Assembly (NCBI RefSeq): GCF_013141725.1
Contig: NZ_WHNZ01000013.1
Coordinates: 62,001 to 126,000 of the forward strand
Length of the DNA stretch: 64,000 bases
DNA from: Paenibacillus planticolens
Lineage (GTDB): Bacteria > Bacillota > Bacilli > Paenibacillales > NBRC-103111
Direction: 5' to 3'
Below the pieces are notes generated by a model that did no database searches, had not been told where the DNA came from, and saw only the letters and a list, made by a program, of their open reading frames with translations. This document shows positions 36,149 through 44,578 of the stretch, piece after piece (position 1 is the stretch's first letter; every line of letters starts with the position of its first letter). The position numbers were made by a program, and so were the translations under genes.

Positions 36149-36236
36149 AGATAAGATACACGTCCTTTCTAAATTTTCTAAGTAAAATATACGTGAAAAA
36201 ATGGTCTTCAATTGCAAGACCATTTTTGTGATTGAG

Positions 36237-36701
36237 TTACTTTTTGTTGGAAATGACTTTATCAAGAAACTTATCTGCGTCACTATTGAATTTCCACGAA
36301 ATCCCGAACTTATCAACCAGCATTCCAAAGCACGAAGACCAAGGAGTATTGGATAACGGCATGATAACATAGCCACCAACCGATACATGATTAAAGTATT
36401 CTTCCAGTTTTTGTTTATCATCGATGACTAGACTAATCAGTACATTATTTCCTTTCACCAACTCACCTGTTACCGTCTTCATAGAAGGCAAAATATCCGA
36501 CATCATGATTTTCCCGCCTGCGAATTCTATGGAAGACTCCATAATCATATTTAACTCATTTTCTGGCAGTGGATAGTTTGGATCTTGTGGGATATCGCTA
36601 AATTTAACTTTTTTTACTTCCGTTGCACTTAAAGCCTCCGAATAAAATTCAATCCCTTGTTCTGCATTTCCATCAAAGTTTAAATATACAATAGCTGACA
36701 T
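36237..36701 (-). CDS. PhnB-like VOC-superfamily protein
   Basis: This 154-residue protein is of the PhnB/glyoxalase-like type: VYLNFDGNAEQGIEFYSEAL at the start, then KIMMSDILPS, LISLVIDDKQKLEEYFNHV and a C-terminal SSCFGMLVDKFGISWKFN. The ATG at 36699-36701 follows AAAGGAGG. It is divergent from the WYL-domain regulator gene, with a palindromic promoter between them. No metal ligands were assigned. Confidence 0.85.
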   Translation of the reverse strand: MSAIVYLNFDGNAEQGIEFYSEALSATEVKKVKFSDIPQDPNYPLPENELNMIMESSIEFAGGKIMMSDILPSMKTVTGELVKGNNVLISLVIDDKQKLEEYFNHVSVGGYVIMPLSNTPWSSCFGMLVDKFGISWKFNSDADKFLDKVISNKK

Positions 36702-36728
36702 AAAGCAATACCTCCTTTTTGTGATAAA

Positions 36729-36767
36729 TGTAGTATAATCTACAAAAGGTGACAGCTTAATGTCACC
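36729..36767. promoter_or_regulatory. Divergent promoter/operator of VOC and WYL genes
   Basis: TGTAGTATAATCTACA (36729-36744) is a palindrome with a -10 TATAAT at its centre on the plus strand and TATACT on the other. A second inverted repeat, GGTGACA (36748-36754) and TGTCACC (36761-36767), follows. Both are candidate sites for the divergently encoded regulator. Confidence 0.5.
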
Positions 36768-36801
36768 ATTCTTAAATAAAGTAGAAATAAGAGGAGGACA
36801 T

Positions 36802-37713
36802 ATGGACAAGGTTGAGAGACTTATTTCTATCATCATGATATTGCTGAAAAAAAATATCGTTTCAGCAACAGAATTCGCCCAATTATTTAACGTTTCCAAA
36901 AGAACTATTCTTCGCGATATGGAAACACTGAGCTTATCAAACATCCCGATCTACTCTATCAATGGAGTGCATGGTGGCTACGGTATTATGGATGAATACA
37001 AGGTTGATAAACGTCTTTTAAGCAGCTCCGACTTAGAAAATATATTAACTGCGCTCGGCGGATTGGAACAAATTCTAATTAGCGAAGAAGTTGAAATTAC
37101 GATAAGAAAAATAGAGGCGATGATTAGCCCATTGTCTCTGGAAAATTCAATTCAACTGTCATTTTATGCTTGGGAGGGTCGGTCTGAGATTATTCACACC
37201 TTGAAGATCTGTCAAGAATCCATATTAAAGCGAAGGTTAGTTTCATTTGATTATATAGATAAAAATGGCACCACGACGAATCGAATTGTCGAGCCCTATC
37301 AGCTTCATTTTAGCGAAACGAGTTGGTATCTGAAAGGATTCTGTTTACATCGTATGAAGTATAGAACGTTTAAATTATCTCGGATCGATAAGCTTAATAT
37401 GGATGAAAAAACATTTAACCCTAGGGAATTTTTAGTAGAACAAGAACGCGAAGCAAGTTATCAACCGCAACTAGTCGCTATTCAGGCATTGATTTCCCCT
37501 AGCATCAAAGATCAATTCATTGAAAGGTACGGTCGAAAAAGTATTGAAACCTATAGTTCTGAATTTTTATTAGCAACAATTCATGTCCCTCAAAACAGTA
37601 CGGGTTTTCAATTTTTAGCAAGTTTCGGCACAAACCTAAAAATCGTAGAGCCCCAAACCTATGTTGAAGACTTTCGAAATTATTTAAAAGAAATGATGGA
37701 TAGATATTGCTGA
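36802..37713 (+). CDS. YafY-type HTH/WYL-domain transcriptional regulator
   Basis: This 303-residue protein has an N-terminal DeoR-like winged helix (residues 3-60: LISIIMILLKKNIVSATEFA, NVSKRTILRDMETLS) and a WYL domain (about 135-220: RRLVSFDYIDKNG, RIVEPYQLHFSETSWYLKGF). The C-terminal extension ends NYLKEMMDRYC. The ATG follows GAGGAGG. WYL proteins sense small ligands. It probably controls itself and the divergent VOC gene. Confidence 0.9.
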   Translation: MDKVERLISIIMILLKKNIVSATEFAQLFNVSKRTILRDMETLSLSNIPIYSINGVHGGYGIMDEYKVDKRLLSSSDLENILTALGGLEQILISEEVEITIRKIEAMISPLSLENSIQLSFYAWEGRSEIIHTLKICQESILKRRLVSFDYIDKNGTTTNRIVEPYQLHFSETSWYLKGFCLHRMKYRTFKLSRIDKLNMDEKTFNPREFLVEQEREASYQPQLVAIQALISPSIKDQFIERYGRKSIETYSSEFLLATIHVPQNSTGFQFLASFGTNLKIVEPQTYVEDFRNYLKEMMDRYC

Positions 37714-37733
37714 AAAGATCTGATTACCCGCCG

Positions 37734-38246
37734 TTACTCTGCATGCAGAATCTTCAAAATTTTTGGTTTGTCTAGTACAACCCACTGATTTAATTCATCG
37801 TAATCTTTCACTATAGCTCTTACTACATGTCTTGGGCAAAGCCACTCTTTAGGTGTATTCTGACTACATTCGTGATAATCAGCAACTCCAATAGCATTAT
37901 ATTTAAAGATATTCACAATAACACCATGAGGCAAGAAACATTCAATGTACCCCTCAATCTCCTTTCCAATTGGAAGTGCAGTTTTTGTATGCTTCCAATC
38001 GTCGTTAAAAGCTTTAAGATAATTAGACCATACTTTTTCAAATTCATCTTCCGTTATTCGTATATAGTGCGGGTCATTGTCATCAATTTCTTTATCTGCT
38101 AATGAAAAATGATAGGTTTCATGCTTTCGATTTGAAGCAATGTAACTACCATCATCATTAATAATAATCTGCCTGAAAGCTGTCCCTTCCTCGTCGACCT
38201 CAAAATACCATGTATCCATATTCGAGAATGCTTTAAGATATTTCAA
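37734..38246 (-). CDS. Hypothetical protein with S1-like C-terminal region
   Basis: This 170-residue acidic protein starts with TTG behind GGAAGGAGAG. The N-terminal part (MKYLKAFSNMDTWYFEV) is unassigned. The C-terminal part resembles an OB/S1 fold: IGKEIEGYIECFLPHGVIVN, YNAIGVADYHEC and VVRAIVKDYDELNQWVVL. Nucleic-acid binding is possible but not shown. It is convergent with the WYL regulator gene. Confidence 0.6.
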   Translation of the reverse strand: MKYLKAFSNMDTWYFEVDEEGTAFRQIIINDDGSYIASNRKHETYHFSLADKEIDDNDPHYIRITEDEFEKVWSNYLKAFNDDWKHTKTALPIGKEIEGYIECFLPHGVIVNIFKYNAIGVADYHECSQNTPKEWLCPRHVVRAIVKDYDELNQWVVLDKPKILKILHAE

Positions 38247-38279
38247 ATCACTTCTCTCTCCTTCCTTAAAATCGTGCTT

Positions 38280-38516
38280 TTAATTGTATCGTTCAAGTCT
38301 ATTTCTTAATTTGGCGATTCCTTTTGCAAGTTCTTCACGATTCTTTCCACTCTTCATCCAGTTAGGAAGCCTACTTGCCAAGCTCTGATTTTTATTTGGA
38401 AGTGTTTCACGCAAAGATGAATTGATATACATGTCCAAAAAATCTAAATGATGTTTATTATATGCCCACAGTAATTTTCCACAACAATTCGTCCGTAACC
38501 AAAGATTCAAGCCCAT
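38280..38516 (-). CDS. Conserved hypothetical fragment
   Basis: A 78-codon frame ends with a pattern, LPNKNQSLASRLPNWMKSGK then REELAKGIAKLRNRL, that looks like the tail of a longer Firmicute zinc-ribbon-type hypothetical protein. The N-terminal part of such a protein is absent. The ATG follows GGAAC, a weak site. It may be a shortened but expressed gene or a fragment; it lies 33 bp upstream of the next minus-strand gene. Confidence 0.4.
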   Translation of the reverse strand: MGLNLWLRTNCCGKLLWAYNKHHLDFLDMYINSSLRETLPNKNQSLASRLPNWMKSGKNREELAKGIAKLRNRLERYN

Positions 38517-38740
38517 AAAAGTTCCATTTCCCCATGTAAATAAATTCTTTCTCCTGCATCTCTAAATCTTGAATGAGTCATAAAATTTACTCCCTCTGCA
38601 ATCTTTAGAAATCATTCTTTGTTGCTATCTTAGCGGTTCACCAAAAACTACATGAAAGTGCAAATGCTTGGAATCCTGATATTTACCTAGATTAGTAAGC
38701 ACACGACATGACACGACGTTCGCCAAATTCTGCTGTCACA

Positions 38741-38880
38741 TTATTATATCACCTAATTTACAAATTCAGGATAATAGTCTGGCGAGATTGAATTTGCTAT
38801 TAACAAAAAAAAGCCCTCTAAAAAGGGCTTTTCAACATCTAGCATAACATCTAGCATTGTTATCGTATCGATACTAATAA
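38741..38880. repeat. Interspersed repeat, copy B, with terminator hairpin
   Basis: A 140-bp element: TTATTATATCACC, CAGGATAATAGTCTGGCGAG, TTGCTATTAAC, a hairpin AAAAGCCC-TCTAAAAA-GGGCTTTT (about 38811-38832), CAACATCTAGCAT twice, and TATCGTATCGATACTAATAA. It matches copy C at 53536-53663 almost throughout. On the minus strand the hairpin ends in TTTTTTTTG and would terminate the SRPBCC gene 12 bp away. Confidence 0.8.
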
Positions 38881-38891
38881 TTCGGAACACA

Positions 38892-39341
38892 TCAATTAAA
38901 ATAGCTGTACAAGCCGCCTTCTAAAGAATTTGTCCAACTATTATTGTGTTTTTTCGCTTCTTTCATCGTGGAGAACTCGGAATGCGTAATCACAAGCTCC
39001 GTCTTATTGTCCTTACCGACAAAGTCAATCGTAACAAGCGTTTCCTCCGAATCGTCTCCTTCATTCACCCACTTCCAAGTAAACGATAGCTTTTCATGCG
39101 GAACGATCTCAACATATCGACCTTCTAAAGTATGAACCTTGCCATTCGGAGCTTTCATATGAAAAAGGTATTTCCCTCCAACTGAAACGTCCATTTGTCC
39201 GATTGTCGTCGTAAAGCCTACTAGCCCCCACCATTGCTTTAACTGTTCTTCCTTCGTCCAAGCCAAGAACACTCTTTCCTTGCTCGCGTTGTATACGTGA
39301 TGAAGCTTAAGGAAAAATTTCTCATCCTGCATTGATATCAT
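38892..39341 (-). CDS. SRPBCC/AHSA1-family protein
   Basis: This 149-residue protein has the START-like AHSA1 pattern: VYNASKERVFLAWTKEEQLK, QWWG, GGKYLFHMKAPNG, GRYVEIVPHEKLSFTW and THSEFSTMKEAKKH near the end. Members bind hydrophobic ligands. The ATG follows CGGAGG, 14 bp after the ArsR gene, and the pair form an operon. A fragment of a second copy lies at 40565-40618. Confidence 0.88.
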   Translation of the reverse strand: MISMQDEKFFLKLHHVYNASKERVFLAWTKEEQLKQWWGLVGFTTTIGQMDVSVGGKYLFHMKAPNGKVHTLEGRYVEIVPHEKLSFTWKWVNEGDDSEETLVTIDFVGKDNKTELVITHSEFSTMKEAKKHNNSWTNSLEGGLYSYFN

Positions 39342-39355
39342 GAATAGTGCCTCCG

Positions 39356-39694
39356 TTAGTCTTCTTTAGATTGATTATCCAAAAAATGTTCAAGGTTAAA
39401 CACTTGCGCAGTCCAAAACTTCCTCAAGTCCATTAACCACTCGTGAGCATTGTCCACTACATTTGGATTTAGATAATAATACCGATACGTTCCTTCCTTT
39501 CGAACTGAAACTAAGCCAGCCTTTTCCAACACCTTCAGGTGTTTAGAAACGGCTGGCAGTGACATCTCAAAAGGCTTAGCCAAATTCATGACTGTCATCT
39601 CTCCAACGGCTAAACGTCTTATGATTTCTCTTCTCGTCGGATCAGAAAGCACTTGGAAAACATCATTTAATATCTCATCGTTATATTTAACCAT
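39356..39694 (-). CDS. ArsR-family transcriptional regulator
   Basis: The 112-residue product starting at ATG 39692-39694 has a winged helix: VFQVLSDPTRREIIRRL, MTVMNLAKPFEMSLPAVSKH, LKVLEKAGLVSVRKEGTYRY. There are no metal-binding Cys pairs, which fits the ArsR/AHSA1 pairing type rather than a metal sensor. A promoter with its -10 only seven bases before the ATG suggests a leaderless mRNA; no ribosome site is present. It is followed by the SRPBCC gene. Confidence 0.9.
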   Translation of the reverse strand: MVKYNDEILNDVFQVLSDPTRREIIRRLAVGEMTVMNLAKPFEMSLPAVSKHLKVLEKAGLVSVRKEGTYRYYYLNPNVVDNAHEWLMDLRKFWTAQVFNLEHFLDNQSKED

Positions 39695-39701
39695 ACGTTT
39701 A

Positions 39702-39730
39702 AGTTTATGTAGATTTTTATCTAATGTCAA
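39702..39730 (-). promoter_or_regulatory. ArsR operon promoter, likely leaderless start
   Basis: Minus strand TTGACA (39725-39730), 17-base spacer, TAAACT (39702-39707). The predicted transcription start falls at about 39695, one base before the ATG at 39694. The usual Shine-Dalgarno sequence is missing. Confidence 0.6.
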
Positions 39731-39776
39731 GCAGATATACCCTCAATTTCCAATTAGGTAGACAGCGCGATGCACG

Positions 39777-39828
39777 TAAAAAAGAGCCACACGGATCAGG
39801 GTTGGATACCTCAATCTCGTTGGCTCTT
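39777..39828 (-). terminator. Terminator of the azoreductase gene
   Basis: On the minus strand AAGAGCCA (39821-39828) pairs with TGGCTCTT (39782-39789), followed by TTTTACG. The loop is long (31 bases). It starts 12 bp after the stop codon. Confidence 0.5.
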
Positions 39829-39839
39829 GTATGTAGCAG

Positions 39840-40481
39840 TTAGAAGCACAGAGCAACTTCGCGCGCTTGTTGAACTGCATTTTCTTTAATCTCTGAGGCA
39901 TGATCGGGATTTACAGCCATACCTTCAACGAAGATGCTCTCAAAGCTAGGAACCTCAAAAAACTCCATTATGGCATTCAGGTGGCGATGCCCCATTTCAA
40001 AGTCCGCAAGAGCTGAGCCAGGTGATAATACACTTCCACTTGCTTGAATGTGAACCGCCTTTTTATCTCTCAGCAAACCAACTCGACCTATACCCGAAAC
40101 ATATTTGAAGGTTTTACCTGCAACGCAAATAGAGTCAATATATGCTTTCATAACAGGCGGAAATGAATAATTCCATATCGGATTTACAAATATATACTTA
40201 TCTGCAGCAACGAATTGATCAACCAGTTCAACTAGACGACCTACTTTCGTTTTTTCTGCATCGTTCAATTTATCAAAACCACTGCCCGCCCCAAGCTTGC
40301 CCCAACCGCTAAAAACATCGGCATCAAGTTCAGGAATATCCATTTTATATAAATCAAGATGTATAACTTCATCGTATGGATTTGCGGATCGGTAAGCCTG
40401 AACGAATTCTTTTCCTACTGCCATGCTATATGATGTTTCATGATCATTCGGATTTGCTGTGATATATAATACGACTGCCAT
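39840..40481 (-). CDS. azoR: FMN-dependent NADH-azoreductase
   Basis: This 213-residue flavodoxin-fold enzyme reduces azo and quinone compounds with NADH. It begins [12 protein letters not shown], with the FMN-binding [15 protein letters not shown] region, [17 protein letters not shown] and [11 protein letters not shown]. The ATG at 40479-40481 follows GAAGGTAGG; a longer frame upstream comes from an SRPBCC gene scrap. Length is normal for AzoR. Confidence 0.9.
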   Translation of the reverse strand: MAVVLYITANPNDHETSYSMAVGKEFVQAYRSANPYDEVIHLDLYKMDIPELDADVFSGWGKLGAGSGFDKLNDAEKTKVGRLVELVDQFVAADKYIFVNPIWNYSFPPVMKAYIDSICVAGKTFKYVSGIGRVGLLRDKKAVHIQASGSVLSPGSALADFEMGHRHLNAIMEFFEVPSFESIFVEGMAVNPDHASEIKENAVQQAREVALCF

Positions 40482-40790
40482 AATTAAATTACCTACCTTC
40501 AATTTTTTTAGGGAATAATCGTTAAAAAAACAAAGCCATAAACTTTTGTGACACGTCATAAACATTTTCTCCAAATCGTCTCCTTCATCCCACCAACTTC
40601 CCATTAAACGATAGCTTAACAATCAAGAGCACAATCAGTAATTTAATTAAAATATTATTTAACCGTTTGGTTATTTAACTAATAAGTTGAATATATAGCG
40701 GTTTTTATTTATTGTCAAGCTGAAACAGATCAAAGAGGAGCATGTCGGTGTTCAAGCTACTATATCGGACATATGTATTACCTTTACATT
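40482..40790. other. Intergenic region with an SRPBCC gene scrap
   Basis: Bases 40565-40618 resemble 39041-39092 of the SRPBCC gene, including AACGATAGCTT and ATCGTCTCCTTCAT. The rest is AT-rich; no promoter for azoR was confidently recognised. Confidence 0.5.
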
Positions 40791-40798
40791 AAATAAAA

Positions 40799-40823
40799 AG
40801 GAACTGCCGAGGCAGCTCCTTAT
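40799..40823 (-). terminator. Terminator of the peptide-utilisation operon
   Basis: On the minus strand AAGGA-G-CTGCC-TC-GGCAG-T-TCCTT is followed by TTTATTT. It lies about 48 bp beyond the cupin stop codon and closes the long minus-strand operon. Confidence 0.75.
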
Positions 40824-40870
40824 CTGTGTATACAATATTTTTATTAAGCTATCTATTTGATTCCGATTCA

Positions 40871-41206
40871 CTACCGCCTCACAAGCACCCAAATCAAATG
40901 ACATTCCTCATCACCCGGATTGTATACGGCATGGGCTTCGCCCGCCGGAATGAAGGCTGCATCTCCCGCACAAAGACTATACGCTTGATCCCCGATTGTG
41001 GTCGTCATCTGCCCCTTCACAACAATTGAATATTCATCCTCGTCGTGCGGTACTAAACCGCTTAAAGGCAGCCGAGCTTTTGGAGGCAGAACGAGCTTCC
41101 CGAAACGGCTCCTCCCTCCTTCGACAAGGTCAAATGGAAACAAGGTCTTTAGTTCAACGGCGGGAATGGGTTCGGCAGGAATGGAATTGCTGTGAACGAT
41201 GATCAT
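40871..41206 (-). CDS. Cupin-domain protein
   Basis: This 111-residue protein is a single conserved beta-barrel: LVPHDEDEYSIVVKGQMTTT (first cupin motif) and GDAAFIPAGEAHAVYNPGDE (second motif, with His). Such small cupins bind metals or ligands. It is the last gene of the peptide operon, 17 bp after oppF-like, with AAAGGAGTGAG upstream. Substrate unknown. Confidence 0.85.
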   Translation of the reverse strand: MIIVHSNSIPAEPIPAVELKTLFPFDLVEGGRSRFGKLVLPPKARLPLSGLVPHDEDEYSIVVKGQMTTTIGDQAYSLCAGDAAFIPAGEAHAVYNPGDEECHLIWVLVRR

Positions 41207-41222
41207 ACTTTCTCACTCCTTT

Positions 41223-42215
41223 TCAATAAAGATGACACGCCACGTACTGACCAGGCTTCCATTCTTTTAACTCCGGGGATACACTTTGGCATATATCCAT
41301 GCAGCTCACACAGCGAGTACGAAACGAGCAACCTGAAGGTGGTGCGCTGGGACTAGGCACATCTCCCCGCAAAATGATTCGTTCTCGGCTTGAACTTTCA
41401 TGAACCTGAGGTACCGCTGACATTAAAGCCATCGTATAGGGGTGTTTCGGACTATCAAATAACGTCTTTTTGTCGCCCAGTTCCACAATTTTGCCTAAAT
41501 ACATAACGGCCACGCGATCTGAAATATGCTCCACTACGGACAAGTCGTGAGAAATAAACATATACGTCAAGGAATATTGCTCCTGCAAATCCTGGAGCAG
41601 GTTAATGACCTGGGCTTGGATGGAAATATCTAGCGCAGAAACCGGCTCATCGGCGATAATAAGCTTTGGGTTCAGCACCAAAGCCCGCGCAATGCCAATC
41701 CGCTGCCGCTGCCCGCCGCTAAACTCGTGAGGATAGCGGTTCATATAACTTGAGTTCAAGCCTACATTCTCCAGCAGTTCAGTCAATCGATCTTCCCTTT
41801 CTCCCTTATTCATCACACCGTTGACCTTCATCGGCTCGAGCAATGTTCGCTTTATCGTCCATTTCGGATTCAATGACGCGTAGGGATCTTGGAAAATCAT
41901 TTGGATATGTTTGCGCACATCCCTTAGTTCGTTTGAAGAAAGGTTTGTGAGCTCGCGTCCTTCAAAATGAATCGATCCTTCTGTCGCTTGCAGAAGACGG
42001 ATCACAAGACGGGCCATCGTAGATTTCCCACAGCCACTTTCTCCTACGATTCCAAGCGTTTCTCCTCTTCTGATATGGAAGTCAACACCGTCGACGGCTT
42101 TTACAGCCCCAACTTGCCTGGAAAAAACGCCTTTTTTAATCGGGTAATGTTTCTTTAACCCTTTAACCTCTAGAATCCGATCGTCAGGAGATTCCAATCT
42201 CATTGCGTTGTGCAT
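41223..42215 (-). CDS. Oligopeptide ABC transporter ATP-binding protein (DppF/OppF-like)
   Basis: The 330-residue ATPase powers peptide import. It has Walker [11 protein letters not shown]-loop [11 protein letters not shown], signature [15 protein letters not shown], Walker B LIIADEP and the OppF C-terminal segment with [13 protein letters not shown] and CxxC-type cysteines. The preferred ATG at 42213-42215 follows GGGAGGGG and overlaps the end of the DppD-like gene by 32 bp. Partner of the DppD-like protein and the two permeases. Confidence 0.93.
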   Translation of the reverse strand: MHNAMRLESPDDRILEVKGLKKHYPIKKGVFSRQVGAVKAVDGVDFHIRRGETLGIVGESGCGKSTMARLVIRLLQATEGSIHFEGRELTNLSSNELRDVRKHIQMIFQDPYASLNPKWTIKRTLLEPMKVNGVMNKGEREDRLTELLENVGLNSSYMNRYPHEFSGGQRQRIGIARALVLNPKLIIADEPVSALDISIQAQVINLLQDLQEQYSLTYMFISHDLSVVEHISDRVAVMYLGKIVELGDKKTLFDSPKHPYTMALMSAVPQVHESSSRERIILRGDVPSPSAPPSGCSFRTRCVSCMDICQSVSPELKEWKPGQYVACHLY

Positions 42216-43200
42216 CAAGTGAATCCCCTCCCTTCTCAATTAACCAGCATGCGGCCTGATTAGGCGCTCCATTGTCGATCAAAGGAGGGATTTCATGGTG
42301 ACATCGCTCCATGACCGAAGCGCAGCGGCCTGCAAAACGGCACCCTTTTCCCCATTGACTTGGAGGCGGGACCTGCCCTGGGATGAAATGAAGCCGACGC
42401 TCTCCCTTCGCATGCTTCGGAAGGGAAGCCAACAAGCCTCTCGTGTACGGGTGCTGCGGGCGATCGAGAATGTCTCGAACGGGCCCCTGCTCCACAATTC
42501 TCCCCGCATACATGACGATAACACGATCGCATACTTCGGATACGACGCCAAGATCATGAGATATGAGCATCATCGACATCCCGTTTGCTTGCTGAAGCTC
42601 TCTCATCAGCTCTAGAATTTGCGCTTGGATCGTTACGTCGAGCGCGGTGGTTGGCTCATCGGCGATCAACAGCTCCGGCTTGCAAGCCATGGCCATTGCG
42701 ATCATGACTCTTTGTCGCATCCCTCCGGACAATTGATGCGGGTGGGCCTTTATGATTTCCTCCATGCGCGGAATGCCAACCATTTGGAGCAGCTCTATCG
42801 TCCGCTCGCGAATTTGCTTTTTGTTCATCTTCGTATGGACGGAAAGGGCCTCGCCAATCTGATTGCCGATCGTATAAACGGGATTCAGCGAAGTCATCGG
42901 TTCTTGGAATATCATTGAAATTTGATTGCCTCGAATCTGCCTGAGCTGCTTGTTACTCATAGAGAGCAGGTTCGTCCCCTTGAACTTAATCTGTCCATGG
43001 CTCACTTTGCCGGGATGTTTGATCAGACCCATAATCGACAAAGACGTAACGCTTTTCCCACAGCCAGACTCTCCTACTACCCCAAGTGTCTCGCCTCTTC
43101 TGATCTGGAATGAGATCCCGTCTACAGCATGAAAAGATTGATGATTGGACTGGAATGTAGTCGTTAAACCTTGTACCTCCAGCATAACCTCATGATCCAT
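42184..43200 (-). CDS. Oligopeptide ABC transporter ATP-binding protein (DppD/OppD-like)
   Basis: This 338-residue ATPase has Walker [11 protein letters not shown]-loop [11 protein letters not shown], signature [15 protein letters not shown], Walker B LLIADEP and the OppD/DppD C-terminal Cys-rich insertion ([17 protein letters not shown]). It pairs with the DppF-like subunit encoded directly downstream. The ATG follows GGAGAGGAAG. Confidence 0.93.
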   Translation of the reverse strand: MDHEVMLEVQGLTTTFQSNHQSFHAVDGISFQIRRGETLGVVGESGCGKSVTSLSIMGLIKHPGKVSHGQIKFKGTNLLSMSNKQLRQIRGNQISMIFQEPMTSLNPVYTIGNQIGEALSVHTKMNKKQIRERTIELLQMVGIPRMEEIIKAHPHQLSGGMRQRVMIAMAMACKPELLIADEPTTALDVTIQAQILELMRELQQANGMSMMLISHDLGVVSEVCDRVIVMYAGRIVEQGPVRDILDRPQHPYTRGLLASLPKHAKGERRLHFIPGQVPPPSQWGKGCRFAGRCASVMERCHHEIPPLIDNGAPNQAACWLIEKGGDSLDAQRNEIGIS

Positions 43201-43245
43201 CTTCCTCTTCCTCTCCGAAGGCTTTCTGTCAGGATGTCCCCATCG

Positions 43246-44565
43246 TTAGCATTGCAAGGAATCCGTCCGGATCGTCGCCAAACTTTGGTCCATGCAAGTA
43301 AGCAGCGTTTCCACTACCGCATCGTCATGTGCCATGGAAATCGCATGATGGAGCAAATAATTTGGCGAGCAGTAAATTCCTTTAGCAGCAAATTCCTTGA
43401 TGAACTGCGCGTAATGTTCTTTATTCGTCGCCGCCGCTTCCCGATAATTGGTTGGCTGCTTTTCGGAGAAATACCAATGGAAGTGCCCGCCTCTACCTTT
43501 AATTACTGCCGGCACACCGTGCTTTTTCGCCAAATGATCAAACTCGCTGATTAAGCTGTTTGTACGTCGCTGTAAGGTCTCAAACACTTGCTGCTCCTCG
43601 TATAGCTCCATAAATGCCATGGAAGCGGCAAGAGAGACTTGATGACCGTTAAACGTTCCAATATAGGAGCATGTTCCTTTACCTGGCGTGACCGTATCAA
43701 ATATTTTCTCTTTGCCGGCTATTGCAGCCAGCATATAACCGTTAGCAATCGCTTTGCCGAACGTAGCGAGGTCTGGGGTTACTCCGTAATACTCTTGCGC
43801 ACCACCTGGAGCGTCACGGAATCCGGTTAGCAGTTCGTCAAACACTAGAACGATATTCAACTGATCGCACAGACGACGAAGCCCTTGCAGATATTCCTTT
43901 TTAGCAGGAATATAACCGATGTCAATCATGGTTGGCTCCAAGATTAGAGCTGCGATTCGATCTTGATTATCTGTCAGCAGCTTTTCGGCAACAGCCAGAT
44001 CATTGAACGGAATGACAAGCGTGCTTTCCACGACTTCCTTCATCAGCCCTGACGTACCAGGCAGGGATTTCGGCGCTTCGTGCTCACCCGCTTTCATTAG
44101 ATCCGGCCATGTGCTCACGTAGACGGCATCATGCCAGCCATTATAGGCCCCCTCAATAACGGCAACATGGGGCTTGCCCGTATAAGTCCTCGCCATCAGC
44201 ATCGTATGCATTGTCGCTTCAGTGCCAGTATTCGTATAGCGGACTCGTTCCGCAGTTTTCACAATGGATAAAAACTTTTCAGCCGCCTGAATGCTCAGCT
44301 CGGTTTCCAATCCTGTTACAATGCCGCTAGACATGTAATGGGCCATTCTTTCGTTAAATGCTTGATCATTGTGGCCAAAAATAATGGCGCCGTTCCCCAT
44401 AATGCAGTCAATGAAACGGTTGCCGTCTACGTCCCATACCATCGCTCCGTCTGCTTTTTTATAGTAAAGCGGGTGCGGGTTGCGAAATCTCGAATTCGAA
44501 TGCACGCCGCCAGGTACGCTGGAATTAGCTCTTTCGTATAGCTCTTTGGATACTGAATAATTCAT
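43246..44565 (-). CDS. Class III PLP-dependent aminotransferase (GSA-aminomutase-like)
   Basis: This 439-residue enzyme resembles glutamate-1-semialdehyde aminomutases and beta-amino-acid aminotransferases: SVPGGVHSNSRF, TNTGTEATMHTML, EGAYNGWHD, LEPTMIDIGYIP, VFDELLTGFRDAPGG, and the PLP lysine in TFGKAIANG. Its place in a peptide operon, rather than near heme genes, argues for amino-acid transamination, possibly of an unusual or beta-amino acid; the substrate is not known. The ATG at 44563-44565 follows GAGGTG. Confidence 0.85.
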   Translation of the reverse strand: MNYSVSKELYERANSSVPGGVHSNSRFRNPHPLYYKKADGAMVWDVDGNRFIDCIMGNGAIIFGHNDQAFNERMAHYMSSGIVTGLETELSIQAAEKFLSIVKTAERVRYTNTGTEATMHTMLMARTYTGKPHVAVIEGAYNGWHDAVYVSTWPDLMKAGEHEAPKSLPGTSGLMKEVVESTLVIPFNDLAVAEKLLTDNQDRIAALILEPTMIDIGYIPAKKEYLQGLRRLCDQLNIVLVFDELLTGFRDAPGGAQEYYGVTPDLATFGKAIANGYMLAAIAGKEKIFDTVTPGKGTCSYIGTFNGHQVSLAASMAFMELYEEQQVFETLQRRTNSLISEFDHLAKKHGVPAVIKGRGGHFHWYFSEKQPTNYREAAATNKEHYAQFIKEFAAKGIYCSPNYLLHHAISMAHDDAVVETLLTCMDQSLATIRTDSLQC

Positions 44566-44578
44566 ATTTGACACCTCT

